A stretch of DNA of 51,971 nt, taken from positions 1-51,971 of the forward strand of contig CAZFLM010000049.1 of assembly GCA_964519955.1 (NCBI GenBank), given 5' to 3'. Shown piece after piece: positions 41,535 to 50,440 of this stretch. The translations under genes were made by a program, and so were the position numbers. The notes under the pieces were generated by a model. It did not search any database. It was not told the origin of the DNA and saw only the letters and a program-made list of their open reading frames with translations. Within the stretch, counting starts at the first letter, position 1. Each line of letters starts with the position of its first letter. Origin of the DNA: CAZFLM01 sp964519955. GTDB taxonomy: Bacteria; Armatimonadota; Chthonomonadetes; Chthonomonadales; CAJBBX01.

Positions 41535-42168
41535 GACGCTGACGCACACGGAGCAGTTGGCAGCGTTGGCCGGGGAGGCGGCGACCTGCAGCCGGTGCCG
41601 CCTGGCGCAGACGCGGACGAACGTGGTGTTCGGCGAGGGCAACCCGGACTCGCCGCTGGTGTTCGTGGGCGAGGGGCCCGGCATGAACGAGGACGCCACC
41701 GGGCGACCGTTCGTGGGCCGGGCGGGGGCGCTGCTTGACGAGTGCCTCGCCGAGGCCGGGATGCAGCGGAAGCACGTGTACGTCTGCAACGTGCTGAAGT
41801 GCCGCGCCGCGATCTACGAGAACAACCGCGCGCGCAACCGCCCCCCGCAGCCGGACGAGCTGGACGCCTGCGCCTACTGGATCGACAAGCAGCTCACCGC
41901 CCTGCAGCCGCTGGTCATCGTGTGCTTGGGCGCGCCGTCCGCGAGCAGCCTGATCCACAAGGGCTTCAAGATGATGCAGGAGCGCGGCCAGTTCTTCACG
42001 ACCTGCAAGTACGCGCGCTATGCGATGGCGGCGCTGCACCCGGCGTTCATCCTGCGGCAGGACGGCGAGACCTATCGCGCCATGCGGGACCAGCTCGTTG
42101 CGGACATCCTGGCCGCGCGGCACAAGGTGATCGAGGCGAAGAGAGAACCGCCGCTTACGCTCTTCTGA
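41527..42168 (+). CDS. Family 4 (iron-sulfur) uracil-DNA glycosylase
   Basis: 213 residues from GTG at 41527. It excises uracil from DNA. Motifs: GEGPGMNEDATGRPFVGRAG (48-67), NVLKCR, and HPAFILR (171-177). The four cluster cysteines are C21, C24, C92 and C115. The C92-C115 interval is a few residues longer than in textbook UDGa enzymes because of an extra IYENNRAR stretch. Overlap with the HIT gene indicates coupled translation. The length is usual for the family. Confidence 0.92.
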   Translation: MAETLTHTEQLAALAGEAATCSRCRLAQTRTNVVFGEGNPDSPLVFVGEGPGMNEDATGRPFVGRAGALLDECLAEAGMQRKHVYVCNVLKCRAAIYENNRARNRPPQPDELDACAYWIDKQLTALQPLVIVCLGAPSASSLIHKGFKMMQERGQFFTTCKYARYAMAALHPAFILRQDGETYRAMRDQLVADILAARHKVIEAKREPPLTLF

Positions 42169-42172
42169 AGTC

Positions 42173-42323
42173 AGGACTTGGGACTTGGGGATTGGGGCTG
42201 GCGGCGGGAGATCCGTCGTGCGGCCGGAACGTCGGCGCAGCCTGTCGGGTTCCTCAGCCAATGGACGAAGGTGGCTAACTGCCATACTCCAGCCCCAGTC
42301 CCCATGTGCCAAGTCCCGCAGTT
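42173..42323. repeat. Inverted pair of AAGTCCC..GTCCCCA repeats
   Basis: GGACTTGGGACTTGGGGATT... (42173-42200) is nearly the reverse complement of CCCCAGTCCCCATGTGCCAA... (42291-42321). The right arm is repeated at 43132-43162 ahead of the GNAT gene. Both right arms end just before an SD-like GGGAG or AGGAG. Confidence 0.65.
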
Positions 42324-42334
42324 GGGAGCTGCCC

Positions 42335-43126
42335 ATGCCCGCCCGAGACGACCTTGGCGACCGGATGAAGCGGTCCTACGAGAACCGCACGCGGTACTTC
42401 CTCCCCAGGCGAACGTACACGCTGATCCGCGTCGACGGCAAGGCGTTCCACAGCTACACGCGCGGCTGCGCCCGGCCGTACGACGGGGACCTGATGGCGG
42501 ACATGGACGCGACCGCCGTGAAGCTGTGCCAGGAGATCGGCGGCGCGCGGCTGGCGTTCGTCCAGAGCGACGAGATTAGCCTCCTGCTGACGGACTTCGA
42601 GAGCACCCAGACGGAGGCCTGGTTCGACGGCAACGTGCAGAAGATTGCCTCCATCAGCGCGGCCATCGCCACGGGTGCGTTCAATCGGGCCAGGCTCGCG
42701 CGGCATGCCGAGGGGGCCGGCGATGCGGCGTGGGCGCTGTTCGACAGCCGCGTCTGGACCATACCGGACCGCGATGAGGTCGCGAACTACTTCATCTGGC
42801 GCCAGCAGGACGCGTCGCGCAACAGCGTGTCGATGACCGCCCGGGCGTGGTTCCCCCAGGACCGCCTCGATGCTCTGACCTGCGACCAGATGCAGGAGCC
42901 GCTCTGGCAGGAGCGGGGCGTGAACTGGAACGACCTGCCCGCGGGCTTCAAGCGTGGGCGCGCGGTCGTCCCCGTGGAGGAGCCGCGCGACGTGCCCTAC
43001 GTGGATGCGCGCACCGGCGAATCCCGCCTGGCCGAGGGCGTCGTTCGCCGAACCTGGCAGGTCGTCGACCCGCCGGTCTTCACCCGCGAACGGGACTGGC
43101 TGCTGGCCCTGATCCCGCAGTACTAA
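42335..43126 (+). CDS. tRNA-His guanylyltransferase-like protein (Thg1/TLP)
   Basis: 263 residues. Thg1-family enzymes add nucleotides to tRNA 5' ends in the 3'-to-5' direction; bacterial Thg1-like proteins repair truncated tRNA 5' ends. Visible: MKRSYENRTRYFLPRRTYTLIRVDGKAFHSYTRG (catalytic D34, the GKAFH phosphate-binding loop), DLMADMDATAVKLC and QSDEISLLL (D79-E80), completing the carboxylate set of the polymerase-like palm. Full length. GGGAG at 42324 sets the ATG at 42335. Such genes are rare in bacteria, so this one may have been acquired horizontally. Confidence 0.92.
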   Translation: MPARDDLGDRMKRSYENRTRYFLPRRTYTLIRVDGKAFHSYTRGCARPYDGDLMADMDATAVKLCQEIGGARLAFVQSDEISLLLTDFESTQTEAWFDGNVQKIASISAAIATGAFNRARLARHAEGAGDAAWALFDSRVWTIPDRDEVANYFIWRQQDASRNSVSMTARAWFPQDRLDALTCDQMQEPLWQERGVNWNDLPAGFKRGRAVVPVEEPRDVPYVDARTGESRLAEGVVRRTWQVVDPPVFTRERDWLLALIPQY

Positions 43127-43131
43127 GCGAG

Positions 43132-43162
43132 CCCCAGTCCCCATGTCCCAAGTCCCGCCGTT
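43132..43162. repeat. CCCCAGTCCCCATGT repeat ahead of the GNAT gene
   Basis: Same sequence as 42293-42323 with a few changes, 840 bp away and in the same relation to the following ribosome site. Confidence 0.6.
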
Positions 43163-43174
43163 AGGAGACCGCTC

Positions 43175-43690
43175 GTGTCTTCCTACACCATCCGCCTCTT
43201 CGCTCCGGCCGACCTGCCTCGCCTCCGCGAGATCACCGTCGCCACGTTCGGCCCCGTCTCCGTCGACCGCCTGCTGGAGGAGCGCCACGGGGCGTTCGGG
43301 TCCCAGACGTGGCAGGAGCGGAAGGTGGCCGCGATCGAGAACGACTGCCGCCTGCAGCCGGACGGCGTCTTCGTTGCGGCGGACGCCTCCGATCGCGCGG
43401 TGGGCTTCGTGACGACGCGCCTGTTCACCTCGTCCGGCATCGGGTGGATCCCCAACCTGGCGGTCGACCCGGCGTGGCAGGGGCAGGGGGTGGGCCGGGC
43501 GCTGCTGGAGCGGGCGATCGGGTTCCTGCGCGAGCGCGGCATGTCCATCGCCAAGATCGAGACTCTGGGGCACAACGAGGTCGGCAACCACCTCTACCCG
43601 TCAGTCGGCTTCGAGGAACTGGTGCGCCAGGTGCACTTCTCGATGCGGCTGGATAGTGATGCCGCGGCGGATGGGCGGCAACCGGGCTGA
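43175..43690 (+). CDS. GNAT-family N-acetyltransferase
   Basis: 171 residues from a GTG start with AGGAG 7 nt upstream. The acetyl-CoA fold is clear: YTIRLFAPADLPRLREITVATF (first strand-helix), GIGWIPNLAVDPAWQGQGVGRALLERAIGFLRERG (motif A, with the Q-x-x-G-x-G/A pyrophosphate loop QGVGRA) and NEVGNHLYPSVGFEELVRQVHFSMRL (motif B). The substrate is not predictable. It follows Thg1 by 48 bp and may be cotranscribed. Confidence 0.9.
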   Translation: MSSYTIRLFAPADLPRLREITVATFGPVSVDRLLEERHGAFGSQTWQERKVAAIENDCRLQPDGVFVAADASDRAVGFVTTRLFTSSGIGWIPNLAVDPAWQGQGVGRALLERAIGFLRERGMSIAKIETLGHNEVGNHLYPSVGFEELVRQVHFSMRLDSDAAADGRQPG

Positions 43691-43709
43691 GTTCTGGGTT
43701 GAGAGACAG

Positions 43710-43821
43710 ACCGGGTTGAAACCCGGTTCTGGGCTGAGCGAAGTCCCCTGCGGGGACTGGGGCGGTCCGGTGGTGTGAAACCACCGGCAGTGTAGCCTGC
43801 GGCTGATCGTCCTCGCGGACG
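43710..43821 (+). repeat. Cluster of consecutive small hairpins
   Basis: Several stem-loops stand in a row: ACCGGGTT/AACCCGGT (43710-43727), AGTCCCC/GGGGACT (43742-43758), CCGGTGGT/ACCACCGG (43767-43787) and CGTCC/GGACG (43808-43821). Each arm is a perfect complement. The block lies between the GNAT gene and the 44036 gene and encodes nothing. Composite repeats of this style are dispersed in several bacterial phyla. Confidence 0.7.
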
Positions 43822-44035
43822 GGGGTGGCGCGGGGAGCCGGGGCACGCGCTCCATGACTGTCGCGCCTCGGAACCGTGTGCAGGGCGCTGAGTTCCCGCC
43901 GCGCACAACGTAGACTCCCCCAGAGTTGGGGGCTAGGGGGCGCGCCGCACCGATGCGGCCCAGGTGTCTCCATCACTGCCGTGCGCCGATCGGTCGGATC
44001 GGTCCGACGTGCCAAACACCACCTAGGAGCAACCC

Positions 44036-47000
44036 ATGCGCCGCATCGCCGTCATGCTCACCGCGCTGCTCTCGCTTGCTGCCGCGGCCCACGCCCAATC
44101 GCGTGGGGTGTGGCTCGACACGCTCGACTTGCGCAACATGCGGCAGTCGTGGAGTACCGCCCAGCGCAACCGGTCGGTGCAGGGCAAGCCGATCACCATC
44201 GCGGGGCGGCGATTCGAGCGGGGGGTGGGCACGCACGCCGTCAGCCGGTTCGCCGTCCCGTGCGCCGGCGCGACGCGGTTCTCCGCCTGGGTCGGCGTGG
44301 ACGACGAGATGCAGGGCTACCCGGGCAGCGTCGAGTTCCAGCTTCTCGGCGACGGCAAGCTGCTCTGGAAGAGCGGGGTGATGCGCGTCGGGACGCCCGC
44401 GATGCGCGCCGACGTGCCGCTGAAGGGCGTAACCGTGCTGCAGTTGGTGGTCACGGACGGGGGCGACAACATCAACGCGGACCACGCCGACTGGGCCGAC
44501 GCGCGCATCGAGGGCATCGACAAGGCAGACACCTCGGCGCTCATCCTCAGCTCCGAGCAGGCGAGCCCGCTGGTGGTGCGGCCGAAGTGGGAGTCCCTGC
44601 ACGCGGACACCAACGCGCTGGGCGGCGAGATGCGCATCGGCGGCAAGGCGTTCGGCACCGGCATCGGCGTGCGCGGCGGCACGGACATCATCTTCTTGGG
44701 GCTCGGGGGGAAGTACCAGACGTTCTCCGCGACGGTTGGCGTGGATGACGCGTCGAAGCCCGGTGATGCGGTGCGGTTCCTGGTCTATGCGGACGGGATG
44801 CGGTGTGGCGGCACGGGGCCACTGCACCGGGCGGACGGCGCAAGGCAGCCCTCCATCGAGATCAGCTGGGCCGACGAACTCCGTTTGGTCACAATCGGCA
44901 GCGGCGCAACGGTCGCTGATTGGGGCTCCGTGCGGCTGTCCGGGCGGTCTCCGGGCACTGGTGACCCTATTGTCGCCCCCCGGACGATCTCCAGGATGCT
45001 GGCCAGGGTTTCGGCTGAGAGCAACACCCGGCCGGCCTACCGAGTCGCATCCCGCGCTCTGGAGGTGTTGCTGGACGGCGGCGGGGGTGTCCTTGGCCTG
45101 CAGATCGCGGGGCGCAAGGCTGCGCGGTTCCCGGCGACTGCCGAGACCGCCTTGGCCGGGTGCGACCTCGTCGGCGACCAGCGCGCCCGCAGCATTGGTG
45201 GTGGCGGAGTCGAGTTCACGCGCCGCCTCCAGGACCCGGTCACCGGCCGATCCGCCGACGTGGTGGAGCGCTTCACGCCGACGAAGACGAGCGTGCGCTG
45301 GACCGTCGAGGTGCGCGGGACCGGAGCGCCGTGGTCGACCGCCATCCAGACCGCGTTCCGCTGGCCCACGACCTCCGCGACGCGCTTCTGGACGGCCTGG
45401 GCCGACCCGCGCGGCGCCGGTGCGGACGGCTGGTCCGACCCGTGCCGCACGATGCCGACCGTCGACGCGACGTGGTGCTACGGTGGGCCCATCTTCAAGC
45501 CGCGCAGCCCGGAGACCGGCTACATCCCCGCGCGCTATGACGTGACGGGCATCCCGCTGGCCTGCTTCCTCGAGCCGAAGCGCGACATCGGCGTCACGCT
45601 CGCCCTCTCGCCCGAGGATGACCTGCTCGACGTGACGGTGCGTACGACGGCGGACGGCGAGGTGGTCTTCTCGCGCCTGAACAACCGCATCGAGAAGGGG
45701 CGGCCGGTGCGCTTCTCCGCCGATCTCATCGCGCACGCGGCGGACTGGCGGCCCGCGATGGCGTGGATGGCCGCCCGCTACCCGCGCTACTTCGACCCCG
45801 CGCTTCCCGTGGCCGACGACATCGCCGGAACCGCCGCCTACTCGACGTACCAGGGCGAGCTGGACGCCGAGAAGCTGCGCAAGATGGCGTTCCGCGTCAA
45901 CTGGCAGGCCAGCTACGAGTTCCCCTACTTCGGCATGTACCTGCCGCCCTGCCCGCCGGATGAGGAGTGGATCAACACCCGCGGCGTCCGCACCAGCCAG
46001 AACAGCCTGAACGCCTACTACGAGCGCATGCGGGTGCTGGGCTTCCACGTGCTGAGCTACTTCAACGTGACCGAGTTCGGCACGCGCCTGCAGATCCCGC
46101 CGCCCGGCACGCCGCCGCCGGACCCGCTCTGGAAGGACGGCACCGCGTTCCTCTTCACGAGGCTGAAGGACGCCATTCTCCCCGACGCGGACGGCAAGCC
46201 GATCGGGAGCTGGGAGGGCTCGGTGGCGATGGACCCCGGCGACCCGGCGTACGCGGACTTCCTCTGCGAGCAGGCCAAGCGCCACGTGGACCGCACGCCC
46301 GCGACCTCCGGCGTCTGCATCGACCGGATGGACTGGCTGCGCTACTACAACGCGACCAAGGACGATGGCGTCTCCTGGTTCGAGGGCGGCCCGGCACGCT
46401 CGCTGGTCAACTCGTGGCGCGGCGTGATTGCCCGGATCGCGCCCATCATGCATCGGGCGGGCAAGGTCATCTACGTCAACAATCACGTGAAGCGGCTGGA
46501 CACGCTGAAGGACCTCGACGGCTTCTACGACGAGTTCGGCCACATCCCGCCGAGCTTCAACCTGACCGCGCTGCAGGCCGTGCGCCGCCCATACCTCGCG
46601 TGGACGCCCGACGTGGGCACGCTGCGCCACGATCCCGACGCCTACCTGCAGCGGCACCTCTACATGGGCGCGTTCCCGACGGCGCCGTACCCCGGCAACG
46701 ACCACACGATCCTGCCCGATGACTGGGCGGAGCGCTACTACATGGACTACGGCCCGCTGCTCGACACCTTGCGCGGCAGGAAGTGGGTCCTGGCGGCGCA
46801 CGCCGTCTCGGTGACGGGCGGCCAGGCGCTGGCGAACGTGTTCAGCGTGCCCGGCGGCTACGTCGTGCCGGTGACCTTCGGCGGGAAGCAGGGAGAAGCC
46901 ACGGTCGTGCTGAAGGGGCTTCCGGAACTCAAGACCGGACGCAAGGAGCGCGCAGTCGCCCTGCACCCCGGCGCATCGGGCGAGGCCGCGGTGGAGTGCC

Positions 47001-47089
47001 GGCGCGACGGCGAGGCGCTGCGGATGCGCGTGCCGCTGGTGCGGGGCTGCGCGATGGTCCGGCTTACATTCGAGGGGGGAGAACGCTGA
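44036..47089 (+). CDS. Secreted glycoside-hydrolase-like protein with two NPCBM domains
   Basis: 1017 residues. Signal peptide (IAVMLTALLSLAAAAHA). Residues ~22-160 (GVWLDTLDLRNMRQSW...GVGTHAVSRFAV...GGDNINADHADWADARI) and ~170-310 (GGEMRIGGKAFGTGIGV...) are two NPCBM domains in tandem. A beta-sandwich (315-580) and a barrel-like domain (590-900) follow, with VNWQASYEFPYFGMYLPP, FHVLSYFNVTEFG, SGVCIDRMDWLRYYN and KVIYVNNHVKRLD, in the manner of GH-D/GH13-like barrels. D in CIDRMDW is a candidate catalytic residue. The enzyme class is unassigned. AGGAG precedes the ATG. The next gene starts 1 bp after the stop. Confidence 0.82.
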   Translation: MRRIAVMLTALLSLAAAAHAQSRGVWLDTLDLRNMRQSWSTAQRNRSVQGKPITIAGRRFERGVGTHAVSRFAVPCAGATRFSAWVGVDDEMQGYPGSVEFQLLGDGKLLWKSGVMRVGTPAMRADVPLKGVTVLQLVVTDGGDNINADHADWADARIEGIDKADTSALILSSEQASPLVVRPKWESLHADTNALGGEMRIGGKAFGTGIGVRGGTDIIFLGLGGKYQTFSATVGVDDASKPGDAVRFLVYADGMRCGGTGPLHRADGARQPSIEISWADELRLVTIGSGATVADWGSVRLSGRSPGTGDPIVAPRTISRMLARVSAESNTRPAYRVASRALEVLLDGGGGVLGLQIAGRKAARFPATAETALAGCDLVGDQRARSIGGGGVEFTRRLQDPVTGRSADVVERFTPTKTSVRWTVEVRGTGAPWSTAIQTAFRWPTTSATRFWTAWADPRGAGADGWSDPCRTMPTVDATWCYGGPIFKPRSPETGYIPARYDVTGIPLACFLEPKRDIGVTLALSPEDDLLDVTVRTTADGEVVFSRLNNRIEKGRPVRFSADLIAHAADWRPAMAWMAARYPRYFDPALPVADDIAGTAAYSTYQGELDAEKLRKMAFRVNWQASYEFPYFGMYLPPCPPDEEWINTRGVRTSQNSLNAYYERMRVLGFHVLSYFNVTEFGTRLQIPPPGTPPPDPLWKDGTAFLFTRLKDAILPDADGKPIGSWEGSVAMDPGDPAYADFLCEQAKRHVDRTPATSGVCIDRMDWLRYYNATKDDGVSWFEGGPARSLVNSWRGVIARIAPIMHRAGKVIYVNNHVKRLDTLKDLDGFYDEFGHIPPSFNLTALQAVRRPYLAWTPDVGTLRHDPDAYLQRHLYMGAFPTAPYPGNDHTILPDDWAERYYMDYGPLLDTLRGRKWVLAAHAVSVTGGQALANVFSVPGGYVVPVTFGGKQGEATVVLKGLPELKTGRKERAVALHPGASGEAAVECRRDGEALRMRVPLVRGCAMVRLTFEGGER

Positions 47090-47090
47090 G

Positions 47091-48368
47091 ATGCCACTCT
47101 GGACGGGGATTCTGATCGTGATGGCCCTCGCGGCGGGGGCTGCGTGCTCGGCGGACGTGGCGCCGGGCTCGCTGAACGTGCGCGACTTCGGGGCGGTGGG
47201 CGACGGCAAGGCGGACGACACCGCCGCGTTCCAGAAGGCGATGGACGAGTGCGGCAAAGGGGGCGGCGGCACCGTGTGGGCTCCGCGCGGCGCCTACCTG
47301 TTCAAGGGCCACCTGAACGTGCCGCCGGGCGTGGCGCTGGCGGGCGCGTTCGTCTCGGTGCCGGCGCACAATGGCATCCGCGACGCGGGCCTGCCGAAGC
47401 CGGGCGAGATGGGCACCGCGCTCTTCGTGACGGAGGGCGCGGGCAAGGAGGAAGGCGCGCCGTTCATCACGCTGAACACGAACAGCACGCTCAAGGGCGT
47501 CCTCGTCTACTACCCGGACCAGCCCGTCGACGACGTGCCCAAGCCCTACCCGTGGTGCATCGCGATGCGCGGCAAGAACCCGGCGGTGCTCGACGTGGAG
47601 CTGCTGAACCCGTACAACGGCATCGACGCGAGCCAGAACGAGCGGCACCTGATCCGCAACGTGTCTGGCCAGCCGCTGCGCCGCGGCGTGTGGATCGACT
47701 CGATCTACGACATCGGCCGCGTGGAGAACGTGCACTTCAACCCGTGGTGGAGCGGGAAGCCGAAGCTCTTCGAGTGGCAGCAGGCGAACGGCGAGGCGTT
47801 CATCTTCGGGCGGACGGACTGGCAGTACGTGCTGAACACGTTCGCGTTCGGCTACAAGGTGGGCTACAAGTTCGTGGAGACGAAGACCGGCGCGACGAAC
47901 GGCAACTTCCTGGGAATCGGGGCGGACGACTGCTTCACGGCGCTGGAGGTGGAGCAGAGCGCCCCGTTCGGCATCCTCATCACGAACGGGGAGTTCGTCT
48001 CGTTCCACGGCCCCGACCCGACGATGATCGCGATCGGCAAGAACCACACGGGCAGTGTGCGCTTCGTGAACTGCGCCTTCTGGGGCCCCTGCAACCAGAT
48101 CGCGCGCATCGAGGGGAAGGGCACGGTCGGCTTTGGGGATTGCACGTTCACCGACTGGGACGCGAAGAAGCTGGGCCGCGCGGCCATCCAGGCGATCAGC
48201 GGCACGGTGCTGGTGCGCGGCTGCGAGTTCCGGGCGAAGAAGCTGCAGATGGAGATCGGCGCCGAGGTGAAGCGCGCGGTCGTCACGGACAACATCATCA
48301 CCGGTCCGCAGCGCATCACCGACTTCAGCCACGGCTCGGTAAAGATCGCGAACAACGCGGCGGAGTAG
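47091..48368 (+). CDS. Secreted beta-helix protein, pectate-lyase-superfamily
   Basis: 425 residues. Signal peptide (LIVMALAAGAACSA). The N-terminus has the Pectate_lyase_3 signature LNVRDFGAVGDGKADDTAAFQKAMDEC followed by GGTVWAPRGAYLFKGHLNVPPGVALAG. Repeating short strands (VENVHF, VRFVNCAF, VGFGDCTF, VLVRGCEF, RAVVTDNII) build a right-handed beta-helix. The family includes polysaccharide lyases, GH28 and GH55 enzymes. The gene is translationally coupled to the double-NPCBM gene, so both probably act on the same polymer. Confidence 0.87.
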   Translation: MPLWTGILIVMALAAGAACSADVAPGSLNVRDFGAVGDGKADDTAAFQKAMDECGKGGGGTVWAPRGAYLFKGHLNVPPGVALAGAFVSVPAHNGIRDAGLPKPGEMGTALFVTEGAGKEEGAPFITLNTNSTLKGVLVYYPDQPVDDVPKPYPWCIAMRGKNPAVLDVELLNPYNGIDASQNERHLIRNVSGQPLRRGVWIDSIYDIGRVENVHFNPWWSGKPKLFEWQQANGEAFIFGRTDWQYVLNTFAFGYKVGYKFVETKTGATNGNFLGIGADDCFTALEVEQSAPFGILITNGEFVSFHGPDPTMIAIGKNHTGSVRFVNCAFWGPCNQIARIEGKGTVGFGDCTFTDWDAKKLGRAAIQAISGTVLVRGCEFRAKKLQMEIGAEVKRAVVTDNIITGPQRITDFSHGSVKIANNAAE

Positions 48369-48395
48369 GGGGGCGGCCGCGTGAGGTAGGCGGTA

Positions 48396-48503
48396 CCGAG
48401 CCGCGACCGTGAGGGAGCGGTCTGCCGTCATCGCGCCCACCTCCAGCCAAGCCACGACCTTGTGCCGACCACAGCAGACCGGTCGCTCACGCTTTCGGCT
48501 CGG
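48396..48503. repeat. Imperfect inverted repeat with GAGCCGCGACCGTGAGGGAG
   Basis: 48396-48425 and 48474-48503 are inverted copies matching at about 22 of 30 positions. The first arm is a REP-like sequence that I recognise as common in planctomycete and verrucomicrobial genomes. It fills the gap between the convergent beta-helix and thrS genes. Confidence 0.6.
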
Positions 48504-48554
48504 ATGGTGGTCGCACGAGGTAGGCGGCCACGGTGTGGGCGGGGGCCGCTGAAC

Positions 48555-48597
48555 GCGAACAGGCCGGCAACGCGTGGTGCGCTGCCGGCCTGTTCGC
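48555..48597 (-). terminator. Strong hairpin after thrS
   Basis: A perfect 15-bp stem (GCGAACAGGCCGGCA with its complement) with a 13-nt loop lies 18 nt past the thrS stop codon. There is no U-tract on either strand. It sits between convergent genes and may serve both. Confidence 0.65.
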
Positions 48598-48614
48598 GGT
48601 TGGCTGGCGGCTGT

Positions 48615-50342
48615 CTACCCCACCTCCGCCTTCAGCTTTGCGATCAGGTCGTCCACCGTCATCGCGCCGAGGTCGCCCTCGCCGCGCTTGCGGACGGAGA
48701 CGACGCCCGCTTCGAGGTCGCGCTTGCCCATGATGAGCATGTAAGGCACCTTCTGTACCTCGGCCTCGGCGATCTTCTTGCCCACGCGCTCCGAGCGGAG
48801 GTCGATGTCCGTGCGGAAGCCGGCTGCTTTGAGCTTGCCTGCGACCTCCTTGGCGTAGTCGGCCTGGTGGTCGGTGATGGGCAGCAGCATGATCTGCACC
48901 GGGGCCAGCCAGAGCGGGAACGCGCCCGCATGGTGCTCGATCAGGACACCCATGAACCGCTCCATGCTGCCCATCAGCGCGCGGTGCACCATGTACGGCT
49001 GGTGGACCTGGCCATCGTCGCCGGCGTATTCGAGGCCGAACCGCGATGGGAGGTTGAAGTCGAACTGGATCGTGCTGAGCTGCCAGTCTCGGCCCAGTGC
49101 GTCTTTGACCTTCAGGTCGATCTTCGGACCGTAGAAGGCCCCGCCACCCTCATCCCGGGCATAGAGCAGACCGCTTCGGTCGAGGGCGACTTCCAGCGCG
49201 TCCGTGGCCCGATCCCACTGCTCCGGCTCTCCCACGTACTTCTCGGGGCGCGTGGCGAGATAGGCGTGGAAATCCGTCAGGCCGAACGCTCTCAGCACCG
49301 TGAGCGAGAACTCCAGGGCGCCGCTGATCTCCTCGTCCATCTGGTCAGGCCGGCAGAAGATGTGGGCATCGTCCTGCGTGAAGCCCCGAACTCGCGTCAG
49401 CCCGTGAAGGACTCCGCTGCGCTCGAAGCGGTAGACCGCTCCGAACTCCGCATAGCGGAGGGGGAGGTCACGGTAGGAGCGCGTGTGGCTCTTGTAGATC
49501 TCGATGTGGAAGGGGCAGTTCATGGGCTTCACGTAGTAGTCCTCGCCCTCGATGTCCATGGGCGAGTACATGCTGTCCGCGTAGAAGTCCAGGTGGCCGG
49601 ACGTGCGCCAGAGTTCGCTCCTTCCGATGTGCGGCGTGAAGACCCAGTCGTAGCCGTGCTGCAGATGCATGCGTCTGCAGAAATCCTCGGCAACCACCCG
49701 AACCATGGCCCCCTTCGGGTGCCACATGATCAGTCCCGGTCCGACGGCGTCCGATGTGCTAAAGAGATCCAGGTCCTTGCCGATCTTGCGGTGGTCGCGG
49801 CGCTTGGCTTCCTCGAGGCGCTCGAGGTAGTCCTGCAGCTCCTCGGCCGTCGGCCAGGCCGTGCCGTAGATGCGCGTCAGCATCGGGTTCTTCTCACTGC
49901 CGCGCCAGTAGGCGCCCGCCGTGCTCAGCAGCTTGAAGTGCTGGATCGCCTTCGTGCTCGGCAGGTGCGGGCCCCGGCACAGGTCGATCCAGTCGCCCTG
50001 GCGGTAGAACGAGATGGCCTCGCCCTCGGGCAGGTCGTTGATCAGCTCGACCTTGAACGCCTGGTCGGCGGCCGCGCAGAACGCCGCCGCCGTCTCGCGC
50101 TCCATCTCCTCGCGGACGATCGGCAGGTCGCGCCCGGCGATCTCGCGCATCTTCTCCTCGATGCTCGCCAGGTCGTCCTCGTGGATGGGCCGCGGGAGGT
50201 CGAAGTCGTAGTAGAACCCGTCCTCGATGGGCGGCCCGATGGCGTACTTCACCCCCGGGTACAGCTCGCCGACGGCCTGGGCCATCAGGTGCGCCGCCGA
50301 GTGGCGGAGGTCGTAGTTGCTGTCGTGCTCCTGTCCGTCCAT
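48615..50342 (-). CDS. thrS: Threonyl-tRNA synthetase, short form without TGS domain
   Basis: 575 residues. It charges tRNA-Thr and edits mischarged Ser. The editing domain starts at once (LRHSAAHLMAQAV with H14 and H18, then GPPIEDGFYYDF, and DWIDLCRGPHLPST with the zinc-type C). Class II motifs follow: RTSGHLDFYADSM, MNCPFHIEIYKSHTRSYRDLPLRYAEFGAVYRFERSG (motif 2), FYGPKIDLKVKDALGR, and HRALMGSMERFMGVLIEHHAGAFPLWLAP (motif 3), then the anticodon-binding domain. The usual N-terminal TGS domain (~60 residues) is absent. AAGGAG 9 nt upstream favours the ATG at 50342 over 50372. The leader carries an attenuator (features 50441-50663). Confidence 0.95.
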   Translation of the reverse strand: MDGQEHDSNYDLRHSAAHLMAQAVGELYPGVKYAIGPPIEDGFYYDFDLPRPIHEDDLASIEEKMREIAGRDLPIVREEMERETAAAFCAAADQAFKVELINDLPEGEAISFYRQGDWIDLCRGPHLPSTKAIQHFKLLSTAGAYWRGSEKNPMLTRIYGTAWPTAEELQDYLERLEEAKRRDHRKIGKDLDLFSTSDAVGPGLIMWHPKGAMVRVVAEDFCRRMHLQHGYDWVFTPHIGRSELWRTSGHLDFYADSMYSPMDIEGEDYYVKPMNCPFHIEIYKSHTRSYRDLPLRYAEFGAVYRFERSGVLHGLTRVRGFTQDDAHIFCRPDQMDEEISGALEFSLTVLRAFGLTDFHAYLATRPEKYVGEPEQWDRATDALEVALDRSGLLYARDEGGGAFYGPKIDLKVKDALGRDWQLSTIQFDFNLPSRFGLEYAGDDGQVHQPYMVHRALMGSMERFMGVLIEHHAGAFPLWLAPVQIMLLPITDHQADYAKEVAGKLKAAGFRTDIDLRSERVGKKIAEAEVQKVPYMLIMGKRDLEAGVVSVRKRGEGDLGAMTVDDLIAKLKAEVG

Positions 50343-50440
50343 GGTGCATCGCTCCTTGCTTGCGGAAGCCATCCACGCCGTGTAGGGACGCTGCTTGCTG
50401 CGTCCTGCCCTATGGGGCTGTGCGTGGCATGGCTGGAATC

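Noticed and set aside
43973..47272. 1099-codon minus-strand open frame
   Set aside because: Antisense to the NPCBM protein, which has clear domains; no features of its own.
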